A DNA stretch of 63,865 nt from DATFEN01 sp035691285 (lineage in GTDB: Bacteria; Acidobacteriota; Vicinamibacteria; Fen-336). The stretch spans positions 1-63,865 of the forward strand of contig DASSJI010000002.1 in the NCBI GenBank assembly GCA_035691285.1, given 5' to 3'. Under the pieces are notes generated by a model, which saw nothing but the letters and a program-made list of their open reading frames with translations, did no database searches and had not been told where the DNA came from. Position 1 is the stretch's first letter; every line of letters starts with the position of its first letter. Position numbers and translations under genes: made by a program. Shown here in pieces: positions 24,281-35,640 of this stretch.

Positions 24281-25984
24281 ATGCTCTGGGCCGCCCTGCT
24301 GCTCCTCCTCGGCGCGCCGGAGCGGCCGTTCCACGAGGAGCGCTTCCTCCTCGACCGCCGACTGGAGACGCTGCGGCGCATCCTCCCTGACGGGCCGATC
24401 GCCGTCGCCGACGCAGCTCTCGTCAAGGAGCTTGCCGAGCAGGCGCGGTTGCTCTCCGTCGAGTCGCTCGCCCGCCCGCCGGCGGAGAGCGGGGCGCGCG
24501 GACACGTTGCTGTCGATCTCACCGCCATCGGAAGCTTCGCCCAGATCGATCGCTTCTTCGGCCAGGTGGCGCTCTCCCATCGCCTGATCGACGTGGAGAG
24601 TCTGTCCATGACTGCGGCCCCCGGGGACGCGATCCGGCTCACGACCGTCCTGCTGTGCCCCTTCCGCCCTCTCCGAGCACCGCTGCCCCAGGTGCCCGAC
24701 GGGACGCGGGCCAAGCTCGGCGGCGTTCCCCGCCCCCAGGCCGACGCGTTCGTCGCCGACCAGGCGCTGGCCCTCGCCAAGTCGGAGGCGATTGCCGCCC
24801 TGCGGCGCGCGCGGCGCAATCCCCGCGTCTTTCTCTCCGAGCTCGGGGCCGCGGTGCGCGAAAGGCCTGCGATCGTCACCCAGGCAGTTCTGGGCGACGA
24901 GTTCTCGGTGAAGGGCCTGACCGTAGGTGAAGGGCCGCTGCGCGCGCTGGAGTCGCGCTTCGAGCGCGGCTTCTTCCGGGTCACGCATTTCCTGGTGGCG
25001 CGGCAAGGTGCATGTCTGCGCTTCGAGGTCCGCGGGACGAGCCCGATCGCGGGCCCGGAGGCGGAGCTCCCGATTCCCGGCGAGGATCCGTTCGAGGAGC
25101 CGGACGGCTCGTGCGCCGTCGACCGCGACACGCTGCGCGGCCCCGTCGTACAGGCTCCGACCGGGAAGGCGCCCGGCAAGGGGCCCCTCACGCTGCGACT
25201 CCGCGACGTGGACCTCCCGGACGTCTTCAAGGTGCTGGCCGCGCTCACCGGGCAGGGCTTCCTGGTGGACGCGACGGTGTTCGGGCGCACCAGCCTGGAG
25301 CTGACACGGGTGACGCTCGACGAGGCGCAGCAGGCCGTGGGCAAGGCGGCCGGCCTGCGTTTCGAAGACAGCGGGCCAGTGCGCCGCGTCGCGACCGGCC
25401 GCGGCGACCGCGACGACAAGAAAGGAGCGAGCGGCAAGAAGGCCGTGGCCGCAGAGTCCCCGAGAGCCGCGGCGGGGCCGCTGGTCAGCGTGGAGCTGAA
25501 ACGGGCGCCGCTTCGCGACCTGCTCGCGGTCATGGCGGAGATCGACCCGAGCCTGGCGTCGCTCGGTCCGCCGGGAGCGCTCGGCCGATTCAGCGTTTGG
25601 ATCAAGGACGCGCCTGCGGCGGTCCTGCGCGACGCCATGCTCGCCGCCGCGTCGCTCACCGAGCGGCTCGAGGATGGCCGTCGCATCGTCGAACGCGCGG
25701 GCGCCACCGGTGAGGGCGCCGAGCCGATCGCGGGCGACCCCACGGACCCGCGCCTTCAGCTCCGCCCCTCGGACCTGGCGCTGTCGGAGTTCCAGCCGGC
25801 GGGAGTGGCGACATCGGGCAACGGGTGGATGGCCTTCGCGTACGCGCCGAGCGGCACCTTGTACGCCTACCGGCCCGGGGACCACCTCGCCGACGCGATC
25901 GTGAAGGGCGTCGAGTCGACCGACGTCGTGCTTGAAACCGACGAGGGCGACCTGCGCGTGCCCGTGGCGCCTTTACCGCGCTAG
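24281..25984 (+). CDS. PilO/secretin-N/PilP-like fusion, probable type IV pilus or secretion alignment protein
   Basis: The 567-residue protein starts at ATG 24281 with a short hydrophobic leader (MLWAALLLLLGA). I see a PilO-like part at about 75-140 (VAVDLTAIGSFAQIDRFFGQ, VESLSMTAAPGDAIRLTTVL), two secretin short N-terminal (STN)-like repeats (LRDVDLPDVFKVLAALTGQG near 307; VELKRAPLRDLLAVMAEID near 405) and a PilP-like C-terminus (AFAYAPSGTLYAYRPGDHLA, then VLETDEGDLRVPV). In standard pili these are three proteins linking the inner-membrane platform to PilQ. No other pil gene is here. It may be an orphan component. All assignments come from local similarity and are moderate. Confidence 0.55.
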   Translation: MLWAALLLLLGAPERPFHEERFLLDRRLETLRRILPDGPIAVADAALVKELAEQARLLSVESLARPPAESGARGHVAVDLTAIGSFAQIDRFFGQVALSHRLIDVESLSMTAAPGDAIRLTTVLLCPFRPLRAPLPQVPDGTRAKLGGVPRPQADAFVADQALALAKSEAIAALRRARRNPRVFLSELGAAVRERPAIVTQAVLGDEFSVKGLTVGEGPLRALESRFERGFFRVTHFLVARQGACLRFEVRGTSPIAGPEAELPIPGEDPFEEPDGSCAVDRDTLRGPVVQAPTGKAPGKGPLTLRLRDVDLPDVFKVLAALTGQGFLVDATVFGRTSLELTRVTLDEAQQAVGKAAGLRFEDSGPVRRVATGRGDRDDKKGASGKKAVAAESPRAAAGPLVSVELKRAPLRDLLAVMAEIDPSLASLGPPGALGRFSVWIKDAPAAVLRDAMLAAASLTERLEDGRRIVERAGATGEGAEPIAGDPTDPRLQLRPSDLALSEFQPAGVATSGNGWMAFAYAPSGTLYAYRPGDHLADAIVKGVESTDVVLETDEGDLRVPVAPLPR

Positions 25985-25989
25985 CGCCC

Positions 25990-26021
25990 AAGAAAGAGGC
26001 CCGGGATCTTTGTCCCGGGCC
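25990..26021 (-). terminator. Intrinsic terminator of the candidate small RNA (may also serve the plus strand)
   Basis: A perfect 9-bp stem, GGCCCGGGA/TCCCGGGCC (25998-26021), with a 6-base loop. On the minus strand it is followed at once by TCTTTCTT. On the plus strand the T-rich stretch is nine bases away, so termination of the PilP-like gene is possible but weaker. Confidence 0.7.
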
Positions 26022-26205
26022 ACGGTCTTTTCAGGGCCTTCGCCCCCGTGCGCCTTCAGGGCGCGCGCTTCAAACTCTCTCGAACCGAGCGGGGCCGTAC
26101 GGGCCCCCATCTGCCTTCGGCGGAGTGCCCTCCATTCCAAGCACCTCCGGTTCACGGATGGCCCGAGTCGCCTGCTCGGGCACGTCGCTCGAATTCGACC
26201 TCCGT
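25990..26205 (-). ncRNA. Candidate small RNA of about 215 nucleotides
   Basis: Reading the minus strand, a promoter (26240-26212) is followed by about 215 bases of non-coding, highly structured sequence and an intrinsic terminator. Predicted hairpins include GCCCGAG/CTCGGGC with a 7-base loop, CGGAGGTGC/GCACTCCG, GGGGCC/GGCCCC with loop CGTAC, CTCG/CGAG, GCGCC/GGCGC and GGGC/GCCC. Complementary ends near TTCGAGC/GCTCGG could close them into a multi-branched fold. It does not match tmRNA, SRP RNA, RNase P RNA or common riboswitch motifs that I know. The plus-strand neighbours are on the other strand, so it should be an independent transcript. Confidence 0.5.
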
Positions 26206-26211
26206 ACCCTC

Positions 26212-26240
26212 AAGCTAGGCGAGCCGCGGAGCGCTGTCAA
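26212..26240 (-). promoter_or_regulatory. Consensus promoter of the candidate small RNA
   Basis: TTGACA (26235-26240 on the minus strand), 17 bases, then TAGCTT (26212-26217). The -35 box is perfect and the spacing optimal, and no gene on this strand follows until the far side of the adjacent plus-strand gene. Confidence 0.6.
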
Positions 26241-26306
26241 GAGAATTCGGATGGCGCGGGGGAACGTCGTCCCAGTCGCGTATGATGGCCCGCCTGGGAG
26301 GTGCAG

Positions 26307-27590
26307 GTGAAGCGTTCGCTCTCGATCGCGCTCCTCGTCGCCACGGTCGGCGCGCACGTCGCTGCCGACGACGATCCCTGGCCGCGCATCCGCAAGTCCC
26401 GCATACAGGAGCTCCTGCCCGGCGCCATGCGCCGCGCCCAGGTCGATGCGTGGCTGTTGCTGTGCCGGGAGAACGCCAACGACCCGCTCGCCGTCCACGT
26501 GGGCGGCGAGAACGCCGGCGCGCCAGCGGCGTTCCTCTTCCTGCTTCGCGGCGAGCGCGTGGAGGCCGTCGCCCTCTCCCCCGCCGGCGAGGCCCTCTCG
26601 CTGCGGGACACGGGCCTTCACGATCGGGTCGAGATGCTCGAGCGGAGCGCGAACCTCTACGAGGCCGTGGCCGCCGAGCTCCGGCGCGCGGATCCCAAGC
26701 GGATCGCCGTCAACTCCTCGCCTTCGATCGTGGCCGACGGGCTGTCCTGGACGCAACGGACCGCCCTGGCTCGGGCACTCGGGCCGGAGCTCGAGGCGCG
26801 GCTCGTGTCCTCGGACGACCTCGTCGCCGAATGGCTATCCGTGAAGCTGCCCGAGGAGGTCGAGATCCTGCGCAGGGCGGCTGCGCTCACCGAGCAGCTG
26901 GAGCTCGAGGCCTACCGCACGATCGTCCCGGGCCGGACTCGTGACGAAGACGTCGCACGGTTCCTGAAGAAGCGGATGGCCGAGCTCGGCGTGACCGACT
27001 CCTGGAACCCGGACCAGAACCCCAACGTCAACTCCGGCCCCGACCGCGGCCACTCGCACGCCACCGACCGCGTCATCCAGCCCGGCGACTTCATCCAGAC
27101 CGACTTCGGCATCAAGGTCCATGGGATCTGGTGCACGGACGTGCAGCGCTTCGCCTACGTCCTGCGTCCGGGAGAGGATGCGCCGCCGCCCGAGGCCCAG
27201 AGGCGCTGGGAGGCGGCCCGAAACGGCAGCCGCGTCGCCCTAGGGGCGATGAAGCCGGGCGTGCGCGGCTACGATGTGGACAAGGCCCAGCGCGACGTGA
27301 TGACGGCAGCCGGCTCGGAGTGGGTGATGTGGGGCACGGGCCATCCGGTCGGATACTGGGCCCACGACGCCGGGCCCTCGCTCTCCGGGGGCCAGTGGGA
27401 GCGGGCGCCCTCCGGGAACCAGCTCCGCCCGCTGCAGCCGGGCCAGACCTTCGCCTTCGACGGATTCTTCTCGTGGAAGCTTCCGGGGGGCGGGACGAAG
27501 ACCATATCGGTCGAGGAGATGGCGGTCGTCACGGAGAGCGGCGCGGAGTACCTGATCCCGCCCCAGGAGCGGCTGGTGCTGATCCGGTAG
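26307..27590 (+). CDS. M24 family aminopeptidase P-like metallopeptidase, exported
   Basis: The 427-residue protein starts at GTG 26307 after GGGAGGTG, with a signal peptide (KRSLSIALLVATVGAHVAA). Residues about 25-170 form a creatinase-like N-terminal domain and 175-427 the pita-bread M24 domain. Metal ligands are visible: Asp in QTDFGI, Asp in WCTDVQRF, His in GTGHPVGYWAHDAG, and the Glu of SVEEMAVV. These enzymes remove N-terminal residues before proline, or are creatinase-like relatives; activity on Xaa-Pro is likely but not certain. The start lies beside the small-RNA promoter and is transcribed in the opposite direction. Confidence 0.85.
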   Translation: MKRSLSIALLVATVGAHVAADDDPWPRIRKSRIQELLPGAMRRAQVDAWLLLCRENANDPLAVHVGGENAGAPAAFLFLLRGERVEAVALSPAGEALSLRDTGLHDRVEMLERSANLYEAVAAELRRADPKRIAVNSSPSIVADGLSWTQRTALARALGPELEARLVSSDDLVAEWLSVKLPEEVEILRRAAALTEQLELEAYRTIVPGRTRDEDVARFLKKRMAELGVTDSWNPDQNPNVNSGPDRGHSHATDRVIQPGDFIQTDFGIKVHGIWCTDVQRFAYVLRPGEDAPPPEAQRRWEAARNGSRVALGAMKPGVRGYDVDKAQRDVMTAAGSEWVMWGTGHPVGYWAHDAGPSLSGGQWERAPSGNQLRPLQPGQTFAFDGFFSWKLPGGGTKTISVEEMAVVTESGAEYLIPPQERLVLIR

Positions 27591-28606
<1,016 letters not shown>

Positions 28607-28610
<4 letters not shown>

Positions 28611-30454
28611 TGGAGGACCTCCTCGACCTTGGCTTCGATCTCCTGCTGCTTGAACGGCTTGCCCTGGACCTTGTTGAGACCGACCGCGTCGACCAGGTAC
28701 TTGGCTCGAAGCACCAGGAGGAGCTGGCCCATGTTCATCTCGGCGACCACGATGCGCTTGTAGCGCTTGAGCACGTCGCCCAGGTTGCGCGGCAGCGGGT
28801 TGAGGTGACGGAGGTGGGCGTGGCCGACCTTGCGGCCCCGGGTCCGCAAGCCGCGCAGCGCCGCTGTTATCGACCCATAGGTCGAGCCCCAGCCGACGAG
28901 CAGAACGTCGCCCTCCGCGTCCCCGGCCGGCGTCAGGTCGGGGATCTCCGCGGCGACGGCCTGCACCTTCGCCGAGCGCAGGCGGACCATGCGTTCGTGG
29001 TTGAGTGGCTCGTAGTTGACGTTGCCGGTGCCGTCCTGCTTCTCGATGCCCCCGATGCGGTGCTCGAGGCCGGGCGTGCCCAGCTTCACCCACGGGCGCG
29101 CAAGCGTCTCCGGGTCCCGCAGGTAGGGCATGAAGCCCTGAGGATCCGTGCGGAATCTCGCCGGCATGTCGGGCAGGTCGTCCAGGGACGGAATCCGCCA
29201 CGGCTCGGCGCCGTTCGCGAGGTAGCCATCGGAGAGCACGATGACCGGCACCATGTACTTCACCGCGATCCGGGAGGCCTCGAGGGCGATCCAGAAGCAG
29301 TCTCCCGGCGTCTGGGGCGCGAGCACCGGCAGGGGCGCCTCCGAGTTGCGGCCAAAGAGCGCCTGGAACAGGTCGGCCTGCTCGGTCTTCGTTGGCAAGC
29401 CAGTGGAGGGGCCGCCGCGCTGGATGTCGCAAACGACGACCGGCAGCTCGACCATCACGGCGAGGCCGATCGCTTCCATCTTCAGCGCCATCCCCGGTCC
29501 GGACGTCGTCGTGATGGCGAGGGCACCGGCGTAGGCGGCGCCCACGGCCGCGGTCATCGCAGCGATCTCGTCCTCGGCCTGGAACGTCGTGACGCCGAAG
29601 TTCTTGTACAGGCTCAGCTCGTGGAGGACGTCCGACGCCGGCGTGATCGGGTAGCTCCCCTGGAAGAGCGGCAGGCCCGAGCGCGCCGAGGCCGCCACGA
29701 ACCCCAGGGCCAGGGCGCTGTTGCCGCTGATGTTGCGGTACGTGCCCGGCGAGAGCCGAGCCGGCGGGATGTCGTAGCTCACCTGGAACGCTTCGGTGGC
29801 CTCGCAGTAGGAGTACCCGGCCCGCATCGCCAGCTTGTTGGCCTCGGCCAGCACTGGCTTGTCCTTGAACTTGTCGTCCAGCCACCTGTGGGTGGCGTCC
29901 ATCGAGCGGTTGTAGAGCCAGTAGCACATGCCCAGAGCGAAGAAGTTCTTGCACCGGTCCATGGCCTTGGCGTCGAGGCCCAGCTCCTTGAGCGACAGGC
30001 GCGTGAGCTTGGTCAGCTCGACGCCGAACACGCGATAGCCGTCGAGGGAGTGGTCTTCGAGCGGACTCTGGGCCACCTGCGCCTTCTTGAGGTCGGTGTC
30101 CTTGAAGTTGTCGACGTTGAGGATCAGGATCCCGCCGGTCTTGAGGTCGGAGACGTTCATCTTGAGCGCCGCGGGGTTCATGGCGACGAGGACGTCGACC
30201 GCGTCGCCCGGCGTGTACACGTCCTTCGTCGAGAAGTGGATCTGGAAGCCCGAGACCCCGGGCAGGGTGCCGGCAGGGGCGCGGATCTCCGCCGGAAAGT
30301 CCGGGAACGTGGCCAGGTCGTTGCCGAACAGGGCGGCGGTGTTCGTGAACTGGCTGCCGGTGATCTGCATGCCGTCCCCCGAGTCGCCGCAGAACCGGAT
30401 CACGGCCTCGTCGAGGGTTTCCCGCCTTCGCGTCGGCGCTTCCATCGTGGCCAT
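28607..30454 (-). CDS. korA: 2-oxoacid:ferredoxin oxidoreductase, fused gamma-alpha subunit
   Basis: The 615-residue protein starts at ATG 30454 behind GGAGGAGGAACGAGG. The gamma domain is N-terminal (RFCGDSGDGMQITGSQF, about 20-36) and the alpha domain follows (SYPITPASDVLHELS, TTFQAEDEIAAMTAAVGAAYAG, TTTSGPGMALKMEA). Together with the beta subunit this makes a two-gene KorAB enzyme of the TCA cycle, oxidative or reverse. The operon is divergent from a histidine kinase gene; a TATACT -10-like box lies at 30495-30500 on the minus strand with a poor -35 region. Confidence 0.9.
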
Positions 30455-30521
30455 GCGACCTCGTTCCTCCTCCTGAATCTCCCGCAGAATCCCCAGTATA
30501 TCGCCCGGAGCCTCCGATCGG

Positions 30522-30551
30522 TTGCGGCCCGCCGCCCGCGGGATCTAGACT
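30522..30551 (+). promoter_or_regulatory. Promoter of the histidine kinase/response regulator operon
   Basis: TTGCGG (30522-30527), 18 bases, TAGACT (30546-30551). The start codon at 30562 is only 10 bases after the -10 box, so the 5' leader would be about four bases and has no ribosome binding site. Confidence 0.5.
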
Positions 30552-30561
30552 GCCTCCAGGT

Positions 30562-32051
30562 ATGAGCTGGCTGGGCGCCTTGGCGCGCCGTCTCGGGGAC
30601 GCCAACATCCGCACCAAGCTGCTCCTCACCATGCTGTCCCTGCTCGTGCTCTCGGTCTCCTCCTTGTTCGTCCTCCACCTGCTCAACGAGCGCCAGCTGC
30701 TTTCCCAGGTGCGCGAGTACACCGAAGAGCTGTCCACGGCGATCGAGATCGCCCAGGAGCAGCCCGCGGGCGAGGGCGACGCCCAGGTGGTGCTCAAGGC
30801 GTACGCGGACAAGCTGCGGCAGCTGGGCGTGAAGGACGTCTCGATCGCCGACGAGGACGAGGAGGTCCAGGCCTCGACGAACCCGGAGAACGTCGGCAAG
30901 CGCCTGGTGCGCGCGAGCCCCAAGAAGAAGGGCCCCAAGCAATACGTGATCCGCGGCGTGCTCGGCGCCGAGGGGCCCGACGCCAAGACCTCCACCCTCA
31001 CGATTCCGGTCGTGGTCGGCGACCGCCGCGTGGGCTACGTGCTGATCACCCGCAACATCGGGGACTTCACCGAGGCGGCCAACGACGCCCTCGTGAACCG
31101 CCTGATCGCGACGCTGGCGGTGTTCGCCTTCGGCATCCTGCTGTCCCTGTACCTCTCCTGGACGTTCAGCCGGCCCCTCGACCAGCTCACCCAGGCGGCC
31201 CGCGCCGTCGCGTCCGGCAGCCTCGAGGTGAGCGTGCCGGCGCGGAGCAAGGACGAGGTGGGCGCCCTGTCGCGCACCTTCAACGAGATGGTGGAGAAGC
31301 TGCGCGAGAAGAAGCTCCTCGAGGAGCGCCTCCACTTCGCGGAGCGCTCGACCGCGATCGGCCGGCTGGCCTCGGCCGTGGCCCACGAGATCCGCAACCC
31401 GCTGAACTTCATCAACCTCTCGATGGATCACGTGCGGGAGAAGCTCCACCCTGACGACGCCTCGCGCCGCGAGAACTTCGATCGCATCCTGGGCAACGTG
31501 AAAGGCGAGATCAGCCGTCTGAACCGCCTCGTCAACGATTTCCTCTCCTTCGGGCGTCCGATGCGCCTCGACCGGCGCGTGTGCGCGATCGGGAGCATCC
31601 TGCGCGAGGTGGCGTCGCTCGTGGACCACAAGGCGAGGGATCAGGGCATCGCCCTCGAGCTCGAGATGGAGGAGCTGCCCGACACGCTCGCCGACCCGGA
31701 GCTGCTCAAGACCTGCTTCCTCAACCTCATGATCAACGCGGTGGACGCCATGCCGTCGGGAGGCATGCTGCGGGTCACCGGCCGCAAGGACCGCGACTCC
31801 GGCGGGGACGTGATCGTCGTGACCGTCGCCGACAACGGCTCCGGCATGTCGCCGGAGGAGGTCGAGGCGGCGTTCGAGCCCTACTTCTCCACCAAGGAGA
31901 CGGGCGTGGGGCTGGGTCTCTCCCTGACCCGCAAGATCGTGGGCGACCATGGCGGCTCGATCGCCCTCGACAGCGCCAAGGGCCAGGGCACCACCGCCCG
32001 CATCGTGCTGCCGGTCGTGGCGGAGGCGCTCCGAGCCGAGGCGATCGCGTC

Positions 32052-32055
<4 letters not shown>
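30562..32055 (+). CDS. Membrane sensor histidine kinase (NtrB-like)
   Basis: The 497-residue kinase has a membrane segment at about 18-40, a periplasmic sensor region to about 178, a second segment (LIATLAVFAFGILLSLYLSW), a HAMP linker, a HisKA domain with the phosphoacceptor in AVAHEIRNPLNF (about 275) and a HATPase domain with N box NLMINAVDAM, G1 DNGSGM, and F/G2 region FEPYFSTKETGVGLGLSL. The signal is unknown. The regulator gene overlaps its stop as GTGA, so this is an operon pair that controls sigma-54 promoters. It is divergent from korAB. Confidence 0.92.
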
Positions 32056-33455
<1,400 letters not shown>

Positions 33456-33509
33456 GCGTCGGGCCGGCGGCCTGCATTAGAATCGAATCAAGGAGAGGTT
33501 CTCACCGGC

Positions 33510-33926
33510 ATGCCAAGGCTCGTCATACCCGCCGTCGTAGTCTTCTTCGTGCTTCCCGCGTTCGGCCAGGCCCCGAAGCCGTCCGCGTCGCCCACTCCGG
33601 CCGCCTCGCCCAAGGCGGCCGTCGCGCCCAAGCCGAGCGCATCGCCGCAGGCGACCGCCTCCCCCGGCGCAGCCAAGGCCGTCACGGCTCGGAACCAGGT
33701 CACGGGCACGGTGGTCTCGGTGGACGAGGGCCAATCGACCATCACCTTCAAGGACGCGAAGGAGCAGACCACGACGTGGAAGGTCGAGGGCAAGGCCCTC
33801 GATCGCCTCAAGACGCTGAAGGCTGGCGACAAGGTCAAGATCCACTACACGATGGACGACAAGGGAGCGCCCAAGGCGGCCGTCGCGATCCGCCCGGCGA
33901 GCAAGGGCAAGAAGGACACGCCCTAG
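33510..33926 (+). CDS. Small exported protein with Ala/Pro/Ser-rich linker and beta-rich C-terminal domain
   Basis: The 138-residue product has a signal peptide (MPRLVIPAVVVFFVLPAFGQ), a low-complexity region of PSASPTPAASPK type (22-55) and a C-terminal domain (TGTVVSVDEGQSTITFKD, then LKAGDKVKIHYTMDD) similar to small OB-like DUF5666 proteins. Function unknown. A TAGAAT -10-like box (33478-33483) and AGGAGAGG ribosome binding site precede it, so it can be expressed on its own. It sits between ntrC and xseA. Confidence 0.65.
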   Translation: MPRLVIPAVVVFFVLPAFGQAPKPSASPTPAASPKAAVAPKPSASPQATASPGAAKAVTARNQVTGTVVSVDEGQSTITFKDAKEQTTTWKVEGKALDRLKTLKAGDKVKIHYTMDDKGAPKAAVAIRPASKGKKDTP

Positions 33927-33976
33927 CGGTTCGCCAAGGCCGGTCGCGGCGCGCAGTAGAATGCGCGCCTCGGTCC

Positions 33977-35371
33977 ATGAAGCAGAAGGGCCTCGACTTC
34001 GGGGAGACACGCGCGGAGCCGCCCAAGGTGCCTGGCCGACGGTCGGTGACGGTCTCGGAGCTGACCGAGCGCATCGGCAGCGTGCTGGGCACGGAGTTCT
34101 TCGACGTGTGGGTCGAGGGGGAAGTCTCCAACCTCAAGCTCGCAGACTCGGGGCACGTGTACTTCTCGCTGAAGGACGACCGGGCGCAGATCCGCGCGGT
34201 TGTATGGCGAAAGGCCGCGAGGCTCCTGCGCTTCAAGCCTGCGGACGGGGTCCAGGTGCTCGCGCGGGGCACGATCCAGGTGTACGCGCCCCGTGGCGAC
34301 TACCAGCTCTCCGTGGAGGCGATCGAGCCCCTGGGCAAGGGCTCCCTCCAGCAGGCCTTCGAGGAGCTGAAGGAGAAGCTGCAGCGGGAAGGCCTGTTCG
34401 ACGCTGCCCGCAAGCGCCCGCTGCCGATGCTGCCGCAACGCGTCGGCATCGTCACCTCTCCGACCGGCGCAGTCATCCGGGACATCCTGCGCGTGTTGCG
34501 GCGCCGCTACCGCAACCTGGACGTGCTGCTCTATCCAGCCCGGGTGCAGGGCGAGGACGCCGCCTGGGAGGTGGCCCAGGGGATCCGTGTCCTCAGCGCG
34601 ATCCCCGGCCTCGACGTCGTGATCGTGGCGCGCGGCGGGGGCAGCCTGGAGGACCTCCAGGCCTTCAACGACGAGACCGTGGCCCGAGCGCTCGAGGCCT
34701 GCCCGATCCCGACACTGTCGGCCGTCGGCCACGAGACCGACTACACGATCGCGGACTTCGTCGCCGACGTGCGCGCCCCGACGCCCTCCGCGGCCGCGGA
34801 GATGGTGGTCAAGGCCAAGGAGGAGCTGAGCCTGCGCCTGCGGCACCTCGACGGCCGGCGCGAGGGCGCGCTGCGCCTGCGCTTCGCGCGCACCCGCGCC
34901 GCGCTCGCCGCGCTGGCGGCGCACCGGGTGTTCGAGGCGGAGCGCGGGCGGCTGCGCACCGCGGCGCAGCGCACCGACGAGCTGGTCCGGCGCGCCCAGG
35001 CCGGGCTCACGAGGCGGGGCGAGCGCGCCCGCGAGCACCTGCTTCGCCTCGACGAGCGCGCGTCCGCGTTCCGCTTCGACCGGCAGCTCGCGGCTCGGCG
35101 CGAGACGCTCCTGCGGCATCGCGAGGGCCTCGCCGGGGCGATCAGGCAGGCGATCGAGGCGCCGCGCGGCCGGCTCGCGCGGGCGGCCGGAAAGCTCGAC
35201 ACCCTCTCGCCCTTGGCCGTGCTGTCCCGCGGCTACGCCGTCGTCTTCGACGCGGAGGGGCGCCGCATCGTGCGCCGCTCGTCCGAGGTCGGGCCGGGCG
35301 ACGCGCTACGGATCCGCCTCCAGGCCGGGGCGCTCCGGGCCACGGTGACGGAGAGGGAGATCGCCGAATGA
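33977..35371 (+). CDS. xseA: Exodeoxyribonuclease VII large subunit
   Basis: The 464-residue protein has the N-terminal OB domain (VWVEGEVSNLKLADSGHVYFSL), a central catalytic domain (RVGIVTSPTGAVIRDILRVL, VIVARGGGSLEDLQAFNDE, SAVGHETDYTIADFVADVRAPTPSAAAE) and a coiled-coil region ending SPLAVLSRGYAVV. With XseB it degrades single-stranded DNA in both directions. It starts at ATG 33977; a TAGAAT box (33956-33961) is 15 bases before it. The small subunit overlaps its stop as ATGA, and the operon continues through ispA, tlyA and nadK. Confidence 0.95.
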   Translation: MKQKGLDFGETRAEPPKVPGRRSVTVSELTERIGSVLGTEFFDVWVEGEVSNLKLADSGHVYFSLKDDRAQIRAVVWRKAARLLRFKPADGVQVLARGTIQVYAPRGDYQLSVEAIEPLGKGSLQQAFEELKEKLQREGLFDAARKRPLPMLPQRVGIVTSPTGAVIRDILRVLRRRYRNLDVLLYPARVQGEDAAWEVAQGIRVLSAIPGLDVVIVARGGGSLEDLQAFNDETVARALEACPIPTLSAVGHETDYTIADFVADVRAPTPSAAAEMVVKAKEELSLRLRHLDGRREGALRLRFARTRAALAALAAHRVFEAERGRLRTAAQRTDELVRRAQAGLTRRGERAREHLLRLDERASAFRFDRQLAARRETLLRHREGLAGAIRQAIEAPRGRLARAAGKLDTLSPLAVLSRGYAVVFDAEGRRIVRRSSEVGPGDALRIRLQAGALRATVTEREIAE

Positions 35372-35640
35372 GCCAGGAGCCCCAGAGCTTCGAAATCGCG
35401 CTGAGGCAGCTCGAGGACGTGGTGCAGAAGCTCGAGAAGGGCGAGCTGGCGCTCGAGGAATCGCTCCGGCTCTACGAGGAGGGCATCCGGCTCTCACGCT
35501 TCTGCCACGCCAAGCTCGAGGAGGCCGAGGGCAGGATCGAGCAGCTCGTGAAGGACTCCCGGGGCGAGCCGATCAAGGACGCGTCCGGCAAACCGAAGAC
35601 GACGGCCCTGGCGCCGCCCGAGGATGACGATACCCGCTGA
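35368..35640 (+). CDS. xseB: Exodeoxyribonuclease VII small subunit
   Basis: The 90-residue protein has the family signature FEIALRQLEDVVQKLEKGELALEESL and the conserved SRFCHAKLEEAE segment. It is mainly two helices and binds several copies to one XseA. It starts at ATG 35368, overlapping the xseA stop, and its end overlaps the ispA start by 17 bases. Confidence 0.93.
   Translation: MSQEPQSFEIALRQLEDVVQKLEKGELALEESLRLYEEGIRLSRFCHAKLEEAEGRIEQLVKDSRGEPIKDASGKPKTTALAPPEDDDTR

Larger units (their letters stand above)
25985..26306. other. Intergenic region (322 bases) without a protein gene
   Basis: No convincing coding frame lies here. The region holds a minus-strand promoter, several GC-rich hairpins and a terminator, described in the neighbouring entries, and the -10-like TATGAT (26281-26286) plus GGGAGGTG ribosome binding site of the M24 peptidase gene on the plus strand. 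Confidence 0.7.

Noticed and set aside
25990..26205. tmRNA, SRP RNA, RNase P RNA or 6S RNA in the 26 kb gap
   Set aside because: The expected conserved motifs were not found, and the fold is not one long hairpin as in 6S RNA. It is kept only as a candidate small RNA.
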